Source: Streptomyces sp. NRRL S-37
Lineage (GTDB): Bacteria; Actinomycetota; Actinomycetes; Streptomycetales; Streptomycetaceae
Assembly: GCF_000721605.1 (NCBI RefSeq)
Contig: NZ_JOIZ01000005.1
Location: 186,001 to 250,000, forward strand
Direction: 5' to 3'
DNA: 64,000 nt
Shown here: piece by piece, positions 30,705-38,849 of the stretch
How the letters are laid out: each line of letters starts with the position of its first letter
Position numbering within the stretch: the first letter of the stretch is position 1
Notes under the pieces: generated by a model
The model's database searches: none
What the model was told of the DNA's origin: nothing
The model's input: only the letters and a program-made list of their open reading frames with translations
Program-made: the position numbers and the translations under genes

Positions 30705-31508
30705 TCACGGCTTGCGGGCCACCGCGCCGTAGCCGGGGATGATGTCGTCGTCCTGGCCCGGAATCGGGTCGCCCAGTTCGGGGCGCCAGTGGTGGGGAAC
30801 CTGGACGCCCGGTTCCACGAGGGTCAGGCCGTCGAAGAAGCGGGTGAACTCCTCACGGGAGCGGAGCGCCAGGGTGACGCCCGCCGCCTTGAGCTTCTCC
30901 GTGGCCGCCTTCGACTCCTCCGGGGTGAAGTCGGACGTCGCGTGGGTGACGACCAGGTAGCTGCCCGAGGGCAGCGCGTCCAGCAGCCGCCCGACCAGCT
31001 CGTGCGCCCCGTCCTCGTCGGAGACGAAGTGCAGCAGCGCGATCAGCGACAGCGCGATCGGCTCGTCGAAGTCGAGGATCTTCCGCGCGCCTTCCAGGAT
31101 GACGTCCGGATCACGCACATCGGCCTGGAGGTACTCGGTCACTCCCTCGTCCGTACCGCGCAGCAGGGCCGCCGCGTGGGCCAGCACGATGGGGTCGTTG
31201 TCGCAGTACACGACACGGGCGTCGGGCGCGACCCCCTGCGCCACCTGATGCAGGTTGGGCTCGGTGGGGATGCCCGTGCCGACGTCGAGGAACTGCCGTA
31301 CGCCCTGCCCGGCCAGCCAGCGCGTGGCCCGCTGCATGAACGCGCGGTTCACCCGCGCCATCACCGGCACCCGCGGGTCGAGGGCGAGCATCTGCTTCCC
31401 CATGGCCTCGTCGACCGGGTAGTTGTCCTTGCCTCCGAGATACCAGTCGTACATCCGCGCGGGATGGGGCCTGCTCGTGTCGATCTCCACGGGGTGCTGC
31501 CCGGTCAT
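30705..31508 (-). CDS. DUF574-family SAM-dependent methyltransferase
   Basis: 267 aa from ATG 31508, with TGGAG placed 5 nt upstream; an ATG at 31520 is possible. The family signature HPARMYDWYLGGKDNYPVD is at the N terminus, and the SAM-binding motif QFLDVGTGIPT near residue 70. VVYCDNDPIVLAHAAALL and DFDEPIALSLIALLHFV follow in the usual order. These proteins are abundant in actinobacteria, often next to XRE/DUF397 regulators as here, but their substrates are unknown. Confidence 0.88.
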   Translation of the reverse strand: MTGQHPVEIDTSRPHPARMYDWYLGGKDNYPVDEAMGKQMLALDPRVPVMARVNRAFMQRATRWLAGQGVRQFLDVGTGIPTEPNLHQVAQGVAPDARVVYCDNDPIVLAHAAALLRGTDEGVTEYLQADVRDPDVILEGARKILDFDEPIALSLIALLHFVSDEDGAHELVGRLLDALPSGSYLVVTHATSDFTPEESKAATEKLKAAGVTLALRSREEFTRFFDGLTLVEPGVQVPHHWRPELGDPIPGQDDDIIPGYGAVARKP

Positions 31509-31607
31509 GAAGGACTCCATAAGTCTCTGCGCCTGCAATTGCAACGGTTAGGGATCAAGTCGGTGCCAAGCCAGAAGGGGGAACAAAGGTAGAGCGGACA
31601 ACAAGGT

Positions 31608-31901
31608 TCAGGACAGCAGGAAATCCGCCTCTCCCGCCTTCGCTCCCTCGATGAAGGCCGTCATCTCGGCGGAGGTGTAGATGAGCGCCGGCCCGTCCGG
31701 GTCGGTGGACTGGCGTACGGCGATCCGGCCGTCCTCGAGCTTCATCGCCTCCAGGCAGTTCCCTCCGTTGCCGCCGCTCCACGGCTTGTGCCAGCCCTCG
31801 CTGCCCAGCTCCCGCGCGGGCATGCCGTTGTAGATCCTTCCGGTGCGCGCCCGCGGGCGGGGCGGGGACTTCAGGGGGTCCAGGGGCTTCACGAGTTCCA
31901 T
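31608..31901 (-). CDS. DUF397 domain protein
   Basis: 97 aa. The DUF397 core is ELGSEGWHKPWSGGNGGNCLEA followed by GRIAVRQSTDPDGPALIYTSAEMTAFIEGAK. A ~25-residue Pro/Arg-rich extension precedes it. The ATG follows the stop of the upstream XRE gene directly (TGA then ATG), so the pair is co-translated. DUF397 proteins are found with XRE-DUF5753 regulators across Streptomyces and are thought to bind or modulate them in an antitoxin-like or developmental pair. Confidence 0.93.
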   Translation of the reverse strand: MELVKPLDPLKSPPRPRARTGRIYNGMPARELGSEGWHKPWSGGNGGNCLEAMKLEDGRIAVRQSTDPDGPALIYTSAEMTAFIEGAKAGEADFLLS

Positions 31902-32762
31902 TCACAGCTCCTTGCGGAGATCTCTGAGGATCTCCTTCGTGCGATGTGCCGTAGCGGCCTGCGCCGCCATGCGGTCCATGACCTCGAGGTGGGTCGCCAC
32001 CTCTTCGCGCGCGTCCAGGTAGACGGCGCCGGTCAGGTACTCGCTGTAGACCATGTCCGGCAGTTCGGGCATGGCGAATCGGAACAGCACGAACGGCCCG
32101 TACGTGCCGGGATGGGGCCCACCGGCGAACGTGGCGATCTGCAGCGTCACATTGGGCAGCTTCGTGGCCTCGAGCAACTTGTCGATCTGCGCGCGCATCA
32201 CCTCCGGGCCGCCGACCGGGCGGCGGAGCGCGGTCTCGTCCATCACGACCCACACCCGGGGCGCGTCCTTGCGGGTGAGCAGCTCCTGCCGTCGCATGCG
32301 CAGGTCGACGTGGCGTTCCATGTCCTCGGGCCGGGTCTGCCCGACGGCCCCGGAGCGCAGCACGCCGCGCGCGTAGTCCTCGGTCTGGAGCAGTCCGGGG
32401 ACGAAGTGGGGTTCGTAGCTGCGGATGAGGGAGGCCGCACCCTCCAGGCTGACGTACATCGAGAACCAGCCGGGCAGGATGTCATGGAAGCGCTGCCACC
32501 AGCCGGGCCGGTTGGCGTCCTCCGCCAGGTGCACGAAGGCCTCGGCCTCCTCGTCGGAGACGCCGTACTCCTTCAGCAGCATCTGGAGGTACGGGATCTT
32601 GAGCGCGACCTCGGCCATCTCCATGCGGCGGACGGTGGCGGGCGCGACACGGAGGATGCGGGCCGCTTCCTCACGCTTGAGTCCCGCGCGTTCCCGCAGG
32701 TCCAGCAGGCGCCGGCCGAGGACGACCTGTCCCACCGTCGGCGCGGACCGGGGTTCGCTCAC
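31902..32762 (-). CDS. XRE-family regulator with DUF5753 (Scr1-type) domain
   Basis: 286 aa from GTG 32762 (GGGAGGTGGAGA upstream). The N-terminal helix-turn-helix covers about residues 12-70 (LGRRLLDLRERAGLKREEAARIL, VAPATVRRMEMAEV). The rest is DUF5753 (FVPGLLQTEDYARGVL, MRRQELLTRKD, VVMDETALRR, LPNVTLQIATFAGGPHPG). Such proteins act as DNA-binding partners of DUF397 proteins. The region upstream holds two inverted repeats shared with the divergent ATPase gene, which are candidate binding sites for this regulator. Confidence 0.93.
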   Translation of the reverse strand: MSEPRSAPTVGQVVLGRRLLDLRERAGLKREEAARILRVAPATVRRMEMAEVALKIPYLQMLLKEYGVSDEEAEAFVHLAEDANRPGWWQRFHDILPGWFSMYVSLEGAASLIRSYEPHFVPGLLQTEDYARGVLRSGAVGQTRPEDMERHVDLRMRRQELLTRKDAPRVWVVMDETALRRPVGGPEVMRAQIDKLLEATKLPNVTLQIATFAGGPHPGTYGPFVLFRFAMPELPDMVYSEYLTGAVYLDAREEVATHLEVMDRMAAQAATAHRTKEILRDLRKEL

Positions 32763-32934
32763 TCTCCACCTCCCTCGAACAAAAGCCGACAGCCCGGCGG
32801 CGCCACTCGAAGATCCATCCGAAGATCCACTCTGCCCGAACTCGCATTCGAACGGATCTTCGGCGATCCCAACTGGCGCCGCGCGGGGTGCTGTTGCGAG
32901 CAGTGTGCCACGCCCGTCCAGAACGTCACACCGC

Positions 32935-32969
32935 ACTCTGCATTTTTCAGAGTGACACTTGCCAAGTGT
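32935..32969. promoter_or_regulatory. Candidate operator: two adjacent inverted repeats between XRE gene and ATPase gene
   Basis: ACTCTG-7 nt-CAGAGT (32935-32953) abuts ACACTTG-C-CAAGTGT (32955-32969). The second overlaps the -35 of the rightward promoter. Confidence 0.55.
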
Positions 32970-32987
32970 TCACGGCGGGGCGATAGT
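32959..32987 (+). promoter_or_regulatory. Promoter of the anti-sigma-like ATPase gene (leaderless)
   Basis: TTGCCA (32959-32964), 17 nt, GATAGT (32982-32987), then 7 nt to GTG 32995. Confidence 0.6.
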
Positions 32988-32994
32988 GGCAAGC

Positions 32995-33732
32995 GTGATT
33001 CCGTCCGCGCCCTTAGGAACAGACGCCGCCGCAGGGTCCATCGGCCTCGGCGCCGCCTCGGTGTCCGCCCCCTCGGGGGTCGCCGCCGAGCGCCGGTTCC
33101 GTTTCGAACTGGCCGCTCATCCGGGTTCCCCGGCTCAGGCCAGACGCCTGACGAGGGCACGGCTGACCGGCTGGTCGGTGTGCGAGGACACCTGTGACAC
33201 CGCGGCTCTCGTCGTCTCCGAACTGGTCACCAACGCCATCGTGCACACGGCGAGCAGCCACATAGTCTGCGAGCTGCACGACGGTGGCGAGCTGGTGCGC
33301 ATAGCCGTGCGCGACGAGGGGTGCGCGCCGGGCCAGCCCCGGGCGAACACCCGGCAGCAGCCGGAGGACGAGCACGGGAGGGGACTGCTCCTCATCGACG
33401 CCCTGTGTCATTCGTGGGGCGCGCACGAGAACGGCCCCGGACTGCTGGTCTGGGCCGACCTCCCCCGCACGGCGGACGCCGGCGGCACCGGGCACGGTCC
33501 CGTGGAGCCCACCGACGACCTGGGCTGGGGCGCCCGCCCGAAGCCGGGCCCGCCCGGCACTCCGGACGACGACTCCGCGGACGAACCGGACCGCCCCCAC
33601 GCCCCGGCGGCCGGAAACCACGGCCCGGCGGCGGAAACCCCCGGCCCGACGGCCGGAGACCAGACCCCCACCCCGCCGGCCCCGCCACTCCCCCCGCACC
33701 AGCGCACCCCCCGCCCCTGGAGCCGGGCGTGA
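32995..33732 (+). CDS. Histidine-kinase-like ATPase, RsbW/anti-sigma factor type
   Basis: 245 aa from GTG 32995, chosen because it lies 7 nt after the -10 box; GTG 32986 falls inside the promoter. A single HATPase_c_2 domain spans residues ~40-165: SELVTNAIVHTASS is the N box, VRDEGCAPGQP the G1 box, and EHGRGLLLIDALCHSWG the G2 region. The C-terminal ~80 residues are Pro-rich and disordered. Streptomyces has dozens of these; they bind anti-anti-sigma partners or sense signals. The next gene overlaps by GTGA. Confidence 0.9.
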   Translation: MIPSAPLGTDAAAGSIGLGAASVSAPSGVAAERRFRFELAAHPGSPAQARRLTRARLTGWSVCEDTCDTAALVVSELVTNAIVHTASSHIVCELHDGGELVRIAVRDEGCAPGQPRANTRQQPEDEHGRGLLLIDALCHSWGAHENGPGLLVWADLPRTADAGGTGHGPVEPTDDLGWGARPKPGPPGTPDDDSADEPDRPHAPAAGNHGPAAETPGPTAGDQTPTPPAPPLPPHQRTPRPWSRA

Positions 33733-34193
33733 CAGGCGGTGCACCCGGCACCCGTGTGCTGGGCCTGAACTCACTGGTGCGGTTCCAGCGCGAACGGCAC
33801 GCCCTCGGCGCCCACGCCCCCCGGCGGCTCCCCGTCCCCGACGGCATGACCGCGCCCATGGGCTGCGACGCGGTGGCGGTGCCCGCCCGCTTCGGCCCGC
33901 TGGTGATGCCCCGGCTGCCCCGCGTGGGCTGCGTGTACGCCGATGACGCGCACTGGTGGTGGCTGGTCCCGTCCGATTCCGACTACGCCATGGAGTGGCC
34001 GGCCCCCGCCCACTACGCCACCGGCGCGGTCCTCCCCGCTCCCTCGGAGGCCCCCGGCGGTGCCCCGGGCCTCCCCGGCCTGATCCACCGCCCCGACGGC
34101 ACGCTCCCCTATACGCCGCCGATACCGCTCTATCTCGCCCTGTGCCGCCTGACGGGAACGCCCCCCGCCTGGTCACGCCCCGTCACCGCGTAA
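33729..34193 (+). CDS. Conserved hypothetical protein coupled to the ATPase
   Basis: 154 aa from GTG 33729, overlapping the ATPase stop by 4 nt. No known domain. Features: GLNSLVRFQRERHALGAHAPRRLP near the start, a WWWLVPSDSDYAMEWPAPAHY segment in the middle, and a Pro-rich C terminus (TGTPPAWSRPVTA). Cytoplasmic, no signal or membrane helix. Translational coupling suggests it works with the ATPase; nothing more can be said from sequence. Confidence 0.75.
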   Translation: MTGGAPGTRVLGLNSLVRFQRERHALGAHAPRRLPVPDGMTAPMGCDAVAVPARFGPLVMPRLPRVGCVYADDAHWWWLVPSDSDYAMEWPAPAHYATGAVLPAPSEAPGGAPGLPGLIHRPDGTLPYTPPIPLYLALCRLTGTPPAWSRPVTA

Positions 34194-34211
34194 CCGGGCA
34201 GCCCGGCACGG

Positions 34212-34397
34212 TCACGCCGTGGCGTCGCCACCCCCGCCGTTCCCCCGGACGATCACCAGGAACATGTCGGTCGCGAGGTCCATGACAACCTCGGCGGGCA
34301 GACCCTCCAGGCGGCGCGCGTGGGCGAACTCCTCCGCCGGCCATGAGCCACGCGGTCCACCTGCGGGAAAGCGTTCGAGCACCGTTCGCCCGTTCAC
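34212..34397 (-). CDS. Small conserved hypothetical protein (61 aa)
   Basis: From GTG 34397 with GGAGGTGG upstream. Reads NGRTVLERFPAGGPRGSWP, then AEEFAHARRLEGLPAEVVMD and LATDMFLVIVRG. No known domain, but the codon bias is strong and the ribosome binding site is good. It converges on the ATPase-coupled gene with 18 nt between stops. Confidence 0.7.
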   Translation of the reverse strand: MNGRTVLERFPAGGPRGSWPAEEFAHARRLEGLPAEVVMDLATDMFLVIVRGNGGGGDATA

Positions 34398-34577
34398 CCT
34401 GCCACCTCCATGCTGCGTTGTACTCGTAGAGTTAAACGCCAACCATGGGGTGAACGCCTTGCTCAGTGACGGTACTGAGACGTAGTTGACACCCGTTCAC
34501 CGCCAAGTGTGACCGGACTCTCGACCGATCGCACCAGAAGGTCACCCTCCGTACCGGCCGCCGCACCGATCGTGCCG

Positions 34578-35942
34578 TCAGGTGCCGTACTCCTGGATCC
34601 GCCGTCCATGGCTCCGGTCGACCAGCGCGGGCAGCCGCTCCCCCAGCTCCCGCACCACCTCGGGCACGTCGATCGTGAGCAGTTCCCGGTCCCGCATGAG
34701 GATCCGGCCGTCGACGATCGTCGTACGGACGTCGGCGGCGCGGGCGCTGTGCACCAGGGTCGCGGCGAGGTCGTGCACGGGCTGGGTGTGCGGCCCGGTG
34801 AGGTCGACGAGGACGAGGTCGGCGCGGTGGCCCGGCGCGATGCTGCCGACGCTGCCGCCGAGGCCGACCGCGCGGGCGCTCTGCAGGGTGGCGTGGTGCA
34901 GGACCTGCCGGGAGGTCAGCCAGCGGGGGTCGTTCTCGGTCGACTTCTGGATCAGGGAGGTGAGCGCCATCGACTCCCACACGTCGAGGGAGTTGTTGGA
35001 GGCGGCGCCGTCGGTGGCGAGTCCGACCGGAACGCCGATGTCGCGCAGGGCGCGTACGGGTGTGGTGTGGGGCCAGGCGAACTTGAGGTAGCCGCGGGGC
35101 GCGGTGGCCACGGCCGTACGGCCGCTCGCCCGCTCCAGCAGCGGCAGGTCGCTCTCGACGATGCCGGTGCCGTGGGCGATGAGCACGTCGGTGTCGAGGA
35201 CGCCGGTGCGGTGCAGGACCTCGACGGGGGTGACACCGTACCGGGCGAGACTGGCCTCGGTCTGGTCGCGGTTCTCGGCGGCGTGCAGATGCACGGGCAG
35301 TCCGTGCTCGCGCGCCAGCCGCGCGGTGGCGGCGAGGTCGGCGTCGTCGACGGTGTAGGGGGCGTGCGGGGCGAGGGCGGTGGTGATACGGCCGTCGGCG
35401 GCCCCCCGGTGCCGCAGCGCGAACGCCAGCGACCGCTCCCGCCCCTCGGCCCCCTGCGAGGAGAAGAACGCCTCCCCCAGCAGCGCCCGCATCCCGCACC
35501 CGGTGACCACGGCGGCGACCGCGTCCATGGCGAAGTAGTGGTCGGCGAAGCAGGTGACCCCGCCCCGGATCATCTCGGCGCAGGCGAGCAGCGCGCCCAG
35601 TTCGACGTCCCGCCCGGTGAGGTTGGACTCGACCGGCCAGATGACGTCGTTGAACCACTCCTCGGTCGGCAGGTCCTCGGCGATGCCGCGCAGGGCGGCC
35701 ATCGGGGCGTGCGTGTGGCAGTTGATCAGACCGGGCAGCGCGACCTGCCCCCGGGCGTCGATCCACTCCCGGGCCGTCCGCCCCGTGACCGCCCCGGCAC
35801 CGGTCACCTCCTCCACCACCCCGCCCCGTACGACGATCGCCGAGTCCTCCGCGAAGCCGATCCGTTCCCGGTCGTCGTGCGTGAGGACGGCGCATCCGGT
35901 GATGACGAGGTCGGCCGGACTCTCCGTGGCAGCGGGTGTCAT
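34578..35942 (-). CDS. Amidohydrolase, S-adenosylhomocysteine/methylthioadenosine deaminase-like
   Basis: 454 aa from ATG 35942. TIM-barrel metal-dependent deaminase. LPGLINCHTHAPMAALRG carries the HxH metal pair near residue 68, and LPVHLHAAENRDQ the third His. DVLIAHGTGI provides the next and LATDGAASNNSLD the metal-binding Asp. WFNDVIWPVES matches the MtaD/SsnA branch. It likely deaminates an adenine- or guanine-type purine derivative; the exact substrate is uncertain. The FUSC transporter gene ends 4 nt upstream, so the two are probably one operon. Confidence 0.9.
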   Translation of the reverse strand: MTPAATESPADLVITGCAVLTHDDRERIGFAEDSAIVVRGGVVEEVTGAGAVTGRTAREWIDARGQVALPGLINCHTHAPMAALRGIAEDLPTEEWFNDVIWPVESNLTGRDVELGALLACAEMIRGGVTCFADHYFAMDAVAAVVTGCGMRALLGEAFFSSQGAEGRERSLAFALRHRGAADGRITTALAPHAPYTVDDADLAATARLAREHGLPVHLHAAENRDQTEASLARYGVTPVEVLHRTGVLDTDVLIAHGTGIVESDLPLLERASGRTAVATAPRGYLKFAWPHTTPVRALRDIGVPVGLATDGAASNNSLDVWESMALTSLIQKSTENDPRWLTSRQVLHHATLQSARAVGLGGSVGSIAPGHRADLVLVDLTGPHTQPVHDLAATLVHSARAADVRTTIVDGRILMRDRELLTIDVPEVVRELGERLPALVDRSHGRRIQEYGT

Positions 35943-35946
35943 CCCG

Positions 35947-37806
35947 TCAACGTACGACGCGGTCGCGGTCCGGTGTGAGCCGAACCGCCACATCGCCCCG
36001 GCTCCCCAGGCGGTCCGCGAGCTCGGTCAGCCGCCGGACGTGCCGGGGGTCGAGGCGGCCGGTGTCGTCGAGGTGGACGGCGCCGGCGGTGACGGTGTCG
36101 ACGAGGAGCTCGAGGGTGGCGGCGGTCTCGTCGGTGCCGTCGGCGTGCCGGGCGAGCGGGGGGAGTTCGGCGGAGGCGAGGGCGATGGCGGCGCGGGCCT
36201 CGGCGAGGGTGCGGTAGGCCTCGCGGCGCAGCGCCCAGCGGGCGGCGCGGTCGTCGGACCCGCCGAGCACGTGGTCGAGGTACGCCTGGGCGGCGCCGGC
36301 CGCTTCGGTGAGGCGGGCGCGGATGGCGGCGCCGCCGCGCTGTCCCGGCATCGGAAGGTGTCCCGCGACGAGGACGAGGGCGCAGGCCAGCAGGGTCTCA
36401 CCGATGCGTCCGGCGGAGGCCTGGGGTTCGCCGCCGGCCATCACCAGGGCGAGGACGAGCACGGTGACGACGGCGGTCTGCGCGGCGAAGTGCCGGGTGG
36501 CGACGGGGATCAGCGCGCCGCTGACCGTGACCAGAGCGACGAGTCCTTCCGGGCGGGGCAGCACGGCGGCGAGCCCGGCGAACAGGAGCGCCCCGAGGAC
36601 GGTTCCGGCGGCCCGGGACAGGACGCGGGAGGCGAGGGGTCCGAGGTCGGGTTTGACGAGGAAGACGGCGGTGGCGGGCAGCCAGTACCAGTGGTCGTGC
36701 TGCCCGTACCAGCGGGTGTGGTGCAGGGCCTGGGCGAGGGCGGCGCTCACCCCGAAGCAGAGGGCGACCCGCGTTCCGTACTCCCGGCCGCGGGCGCCGA
36801 GGACGGTCCGCAGGGCGGCGGTCCGGGAGCGGCTGCGGCCGTGCAGGTCGCCGCCGTCTCCCCGGTCGAAGGCCTCGGCGGCGCGCAGGAGGGCGTCGTC
36901 GAGGGCGCGCAGGGCGGGGACGGTGCGGGAGGGGGCGGGCAGCGGGCCGGTGGGAGTGCTGTCCCGTACGGCGGTGGCGAGGCGCCGGGGGCCTTCGGCG
37001 GCGCGGGCCGGTACGGGGTCCCCGGCCCAGGCGAGCGCGGTGGCGGCCTCGGCGAGCGGGAGGGCGGCGGCGTACCGGGCGTGCAGCCGGCGTTCGGCGG
37101 AGGAGGAGGCGTAGCGCCGCAGCCGGGGGCCGGCGAGCGCGTCCTGCGCGTGGTCGAGCGCGGCGGTGAGCGCGGCCCGCCGTGCGGTGGCGGTCTCCGA
37201 CCCGGTGGCGTCGAGCAGGCCGGCGATGGCGTCGTACACCCCGGCGACGGCGTTCCGCTCCCCGTCGAACCGGAAGCCCCCGGCGAGCGAGCCGGGGGTG
37301 GGCAGCGCCAGCCGCAGCAGGAGCAGCCAGGCCGCGCCGGCGAGGAAGGCGAGCGCCCGCTGCCAGCCCGGTTCGGGCAGCGGCATCCCGGCACCGACGG
37401 CGGCGCCGACCAGGAGTTGCGTCCCGACGGAGGATCCGACGGGCCCCAGCGCGCTGACCGCGCCGGCGACGAGACCGAGCCCGGTCAGCAGCAGGGTGAG
37501 CAGTACGGCGGGGACGTGGTCCCCGCCGTACGTGCCGACGACCAGCCCGGCCGCCCCCGCGAGCGCGGGCCCGCCGACGCGTCCGACGGAGGCGCGACGG
37601 CTGCCCGGCCGGTCGTTGATCCCGGCGAACATGGCACCGATGGCGGCGACGACGCCGAGCGTGGGCCGCCCGGCGAGGACGGCGGCGAGCAGCAGCGGCC
37701 CGCCGCCCAGCGCGCCGCGCGCGACGGCGCTCCACGGGACCGGTCCGCGCTGGGCACGCAGGGCGTGGGCCAGCCATGGGGGTACGGCACGGGCGGGTCG
37801 GGTCAC
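35947..37806 (-). CDS. FUSC-family aromatic/efflux membrane protein
   Basis: 619 aa from GTG 37806. Two blocks of membrane helices (residues ~25-150 and ~350-480) flank a soluble helical region, the FUSC layout. The second block contains HDHWYWLPATAVFLVKPDLGPLASRVLSRAAGTVLGALL, the family hallmark. The soluble C terminus (YLDHVLGGSDDRAARWALRREAYRTL) is also typical. Relatives include p-hydroxybenzoate efflux subunits. It is coupled to the downstream deaminase with a 4-nt gap. Confidence 0.88.
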   Translation of the reverse strand: MTRPARAVPPWLAHALRAQRGPVPWSAVARGALGGGPLLLAAVLAGRPTLGVVAAIGAMFAGINDRPGSRRASVGRVGGPALAGAAGLVVGTYGGDHVPAVLLTLLLTGLGLVAGAVSALGPVGSSVGTQLLVGAAVGAGMPLPEPGWQRALAFLAGAAWLLLLRLALPTPGSLAGGFRFDGERNAVAGVYDAIAGLLDATGSETATARRAALTAALDHAQDALAGPRLRRYASSSAERRLHARYAAALPLAEAATALAWAGDPVPARAAEGPRRLATAVRDSTPTGPLPAPSRTVPALRALDDALLRAAEAFDRGDGGDLHGRSRSRTAALRTVLGARGREYGTRVALCFGVSAALAQALHHTRWYGQHDHWYWLPATAVFLVKPDLGPLASRVLSRAAGTVLGALLFAGLAAVLPRPEGLVALVTVSGALIPVATRHFAAQTAVVTVLVLALVMAGGEPQASAGRIGETLLACALVLVAGHLPMPGQRGGAAIRARLTEAAGAAQAYLDHVLGGSDDRAARWALRREAYRTLAEARAAIALASAELPPLARHADGTDETAATLELLVDTVTAGAVHLDDTGRLDPRHVRRLTELADRLGSRGDVAVRLTPDRDRVVR

Positions 37807-38502
37807 GGGGCTCCAGTCGTCGCGTCGGGAACGGGGCGGGCTCACGGGCGACGGTGACCGGGCGAGGGGAAACGTACGGTCCACGGTAGTCGGTGGGGTG
37901 GAAGGGGAGCGAACGGCCGCGTTTCCGGAATGTGACGGTGCGGACGGGAGCGGGACGGCGGGCCGGGCCGGGGATCCGTGCCCGGGCGAGCGGTTTCTCC
38001 GCCCGGACGGGTTCCCGGCCCGGCCCGCCGTAGCGTCGACCGGGCCGTGACGCGCAGTTCGGTGTCCTTCGGCCGCTCGGCGGACTCGGCCCGCGCCTCG
38101 GCGTGCCCGTCCGCCCCGGGCCTGCCGGACCCGTTCCTCCGGTTCCTGGCAGCGGTCCGCCCGCTCCCCCACCGCACACGTCGGCACCTGGCCGACGACG
38201 TCGGCCCGCGCCTCCGTCCGCACGTCGCCGCGGATCTCCTGGCCGCCGGCCGCCCGGCGCCGACGCTCTTCCACCAGGTCCCGCAACTCTTCGGCGGCTT
38301 GCGGATGTTCACTGGGCAGTGCCGCGGAACTCCCGCGCCGTTGCTCCCACCGTAGCCCGATCCTCGCTCACAGTAACGACGTTGCCGTGCGGTCCACGGG
38401 CTCGGGGCCGGTCCGCCTGAGGTGCGCGCGGAGCGTCCCGGGAAGAGGATGGGAAGGGGCGGGGGAACCCGGGGAGTGGTCCGACACCGGGATGTGAGCA
38501 GG
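37807..38502. other. Region without an intact gene (696 bp)
   Basis: Holds the FUSC upstream region, a frame-split ORF remnant (about 37900-38350, minus strand, listed separately) and the upstream region of the first IPGF peptide. No RNA element or insertion sequence recognised. Confidence 0.5.
37900..38350 (-). pseudogene. Possible frame-broken small protein gene
   Basis: Minus strand. One frame reads EHPQAAEELRDLVEERRRRAA then TEARADVVGQVPTCAVGERAD with strong G/C third positions. It then loses bias near 38105, while another frame takes over with ADGHAEARAESAERPKDTELR. No start codon fits the first segment. This looks like a real coding history with a frameshift, or a sequencing error. Family unknown. 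Confidence 0.3.
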
Positions 38503-38757
38503 ATGGTTGACGGTGTAACAAGCGGCCGTGAGGCCGGCGACGGGGAGGCACGTGGCCCCCGGAGTGCCCGCCGTCACGACCGGCCCCGCCACCGGGCCCG
38601 TATCCCGGGATTCGCGCGTGAGGGAGCGGAGATCGGACTGGGCGACGCCGTCGCCCGGGTGACCACGGCCGTGGGTCTCCGGCCCTGCGGCGGCTGTGGT
38701 CGCAGGGCCGAGGCGCTGAACCGGTGGATGGCGATCGGCGGCGGCCGGGACCGCTGA
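38503..38757 (+). CDS. IPGF-motif peptide A (84 aa), possible precursor peptide
   Basis: From ATG 38503 (weak GAGCAGG just upstream). After a basic, disordered N terminus comes RARIPGFAREGAEIGLGDAV, then RVTTAVGLRPCGGCGRRAEAL and NRW. The IPGF motif recurs in the two Cys-rich peptides 1.3 kb downstream. The CGGC pair suggests a disulfide, modified site or metal ligand. It starts the run A, PatG-like protein, B, C, subtilase, all rightward. A role as a substrate of the protease and PatG-like protein is inference. Confidence 0.65.
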   Translation: MVDGVTSGREAGDGEARGPRSARRHDRPRHRARIPGFAREGAEIGLGDAVARVTTAVGLRPCGGCGRRAEALNRWMAIGGGRDR

Positions 38758-38849
38758 GGCACCGCGGGGGCGCGTACGCGGTCAGGACGGTCGGCGCGCG
38801 ACCCGCTGTGGCCGGAGAGCCCCGGCCGAGCATGTGTGAGGAGTGACCG

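Noticed and set aside
35554..37857. 767-aa ORF antisense to the FUSC gene
   Set aside because: Gly/Glu-rich shadow translation without domains.
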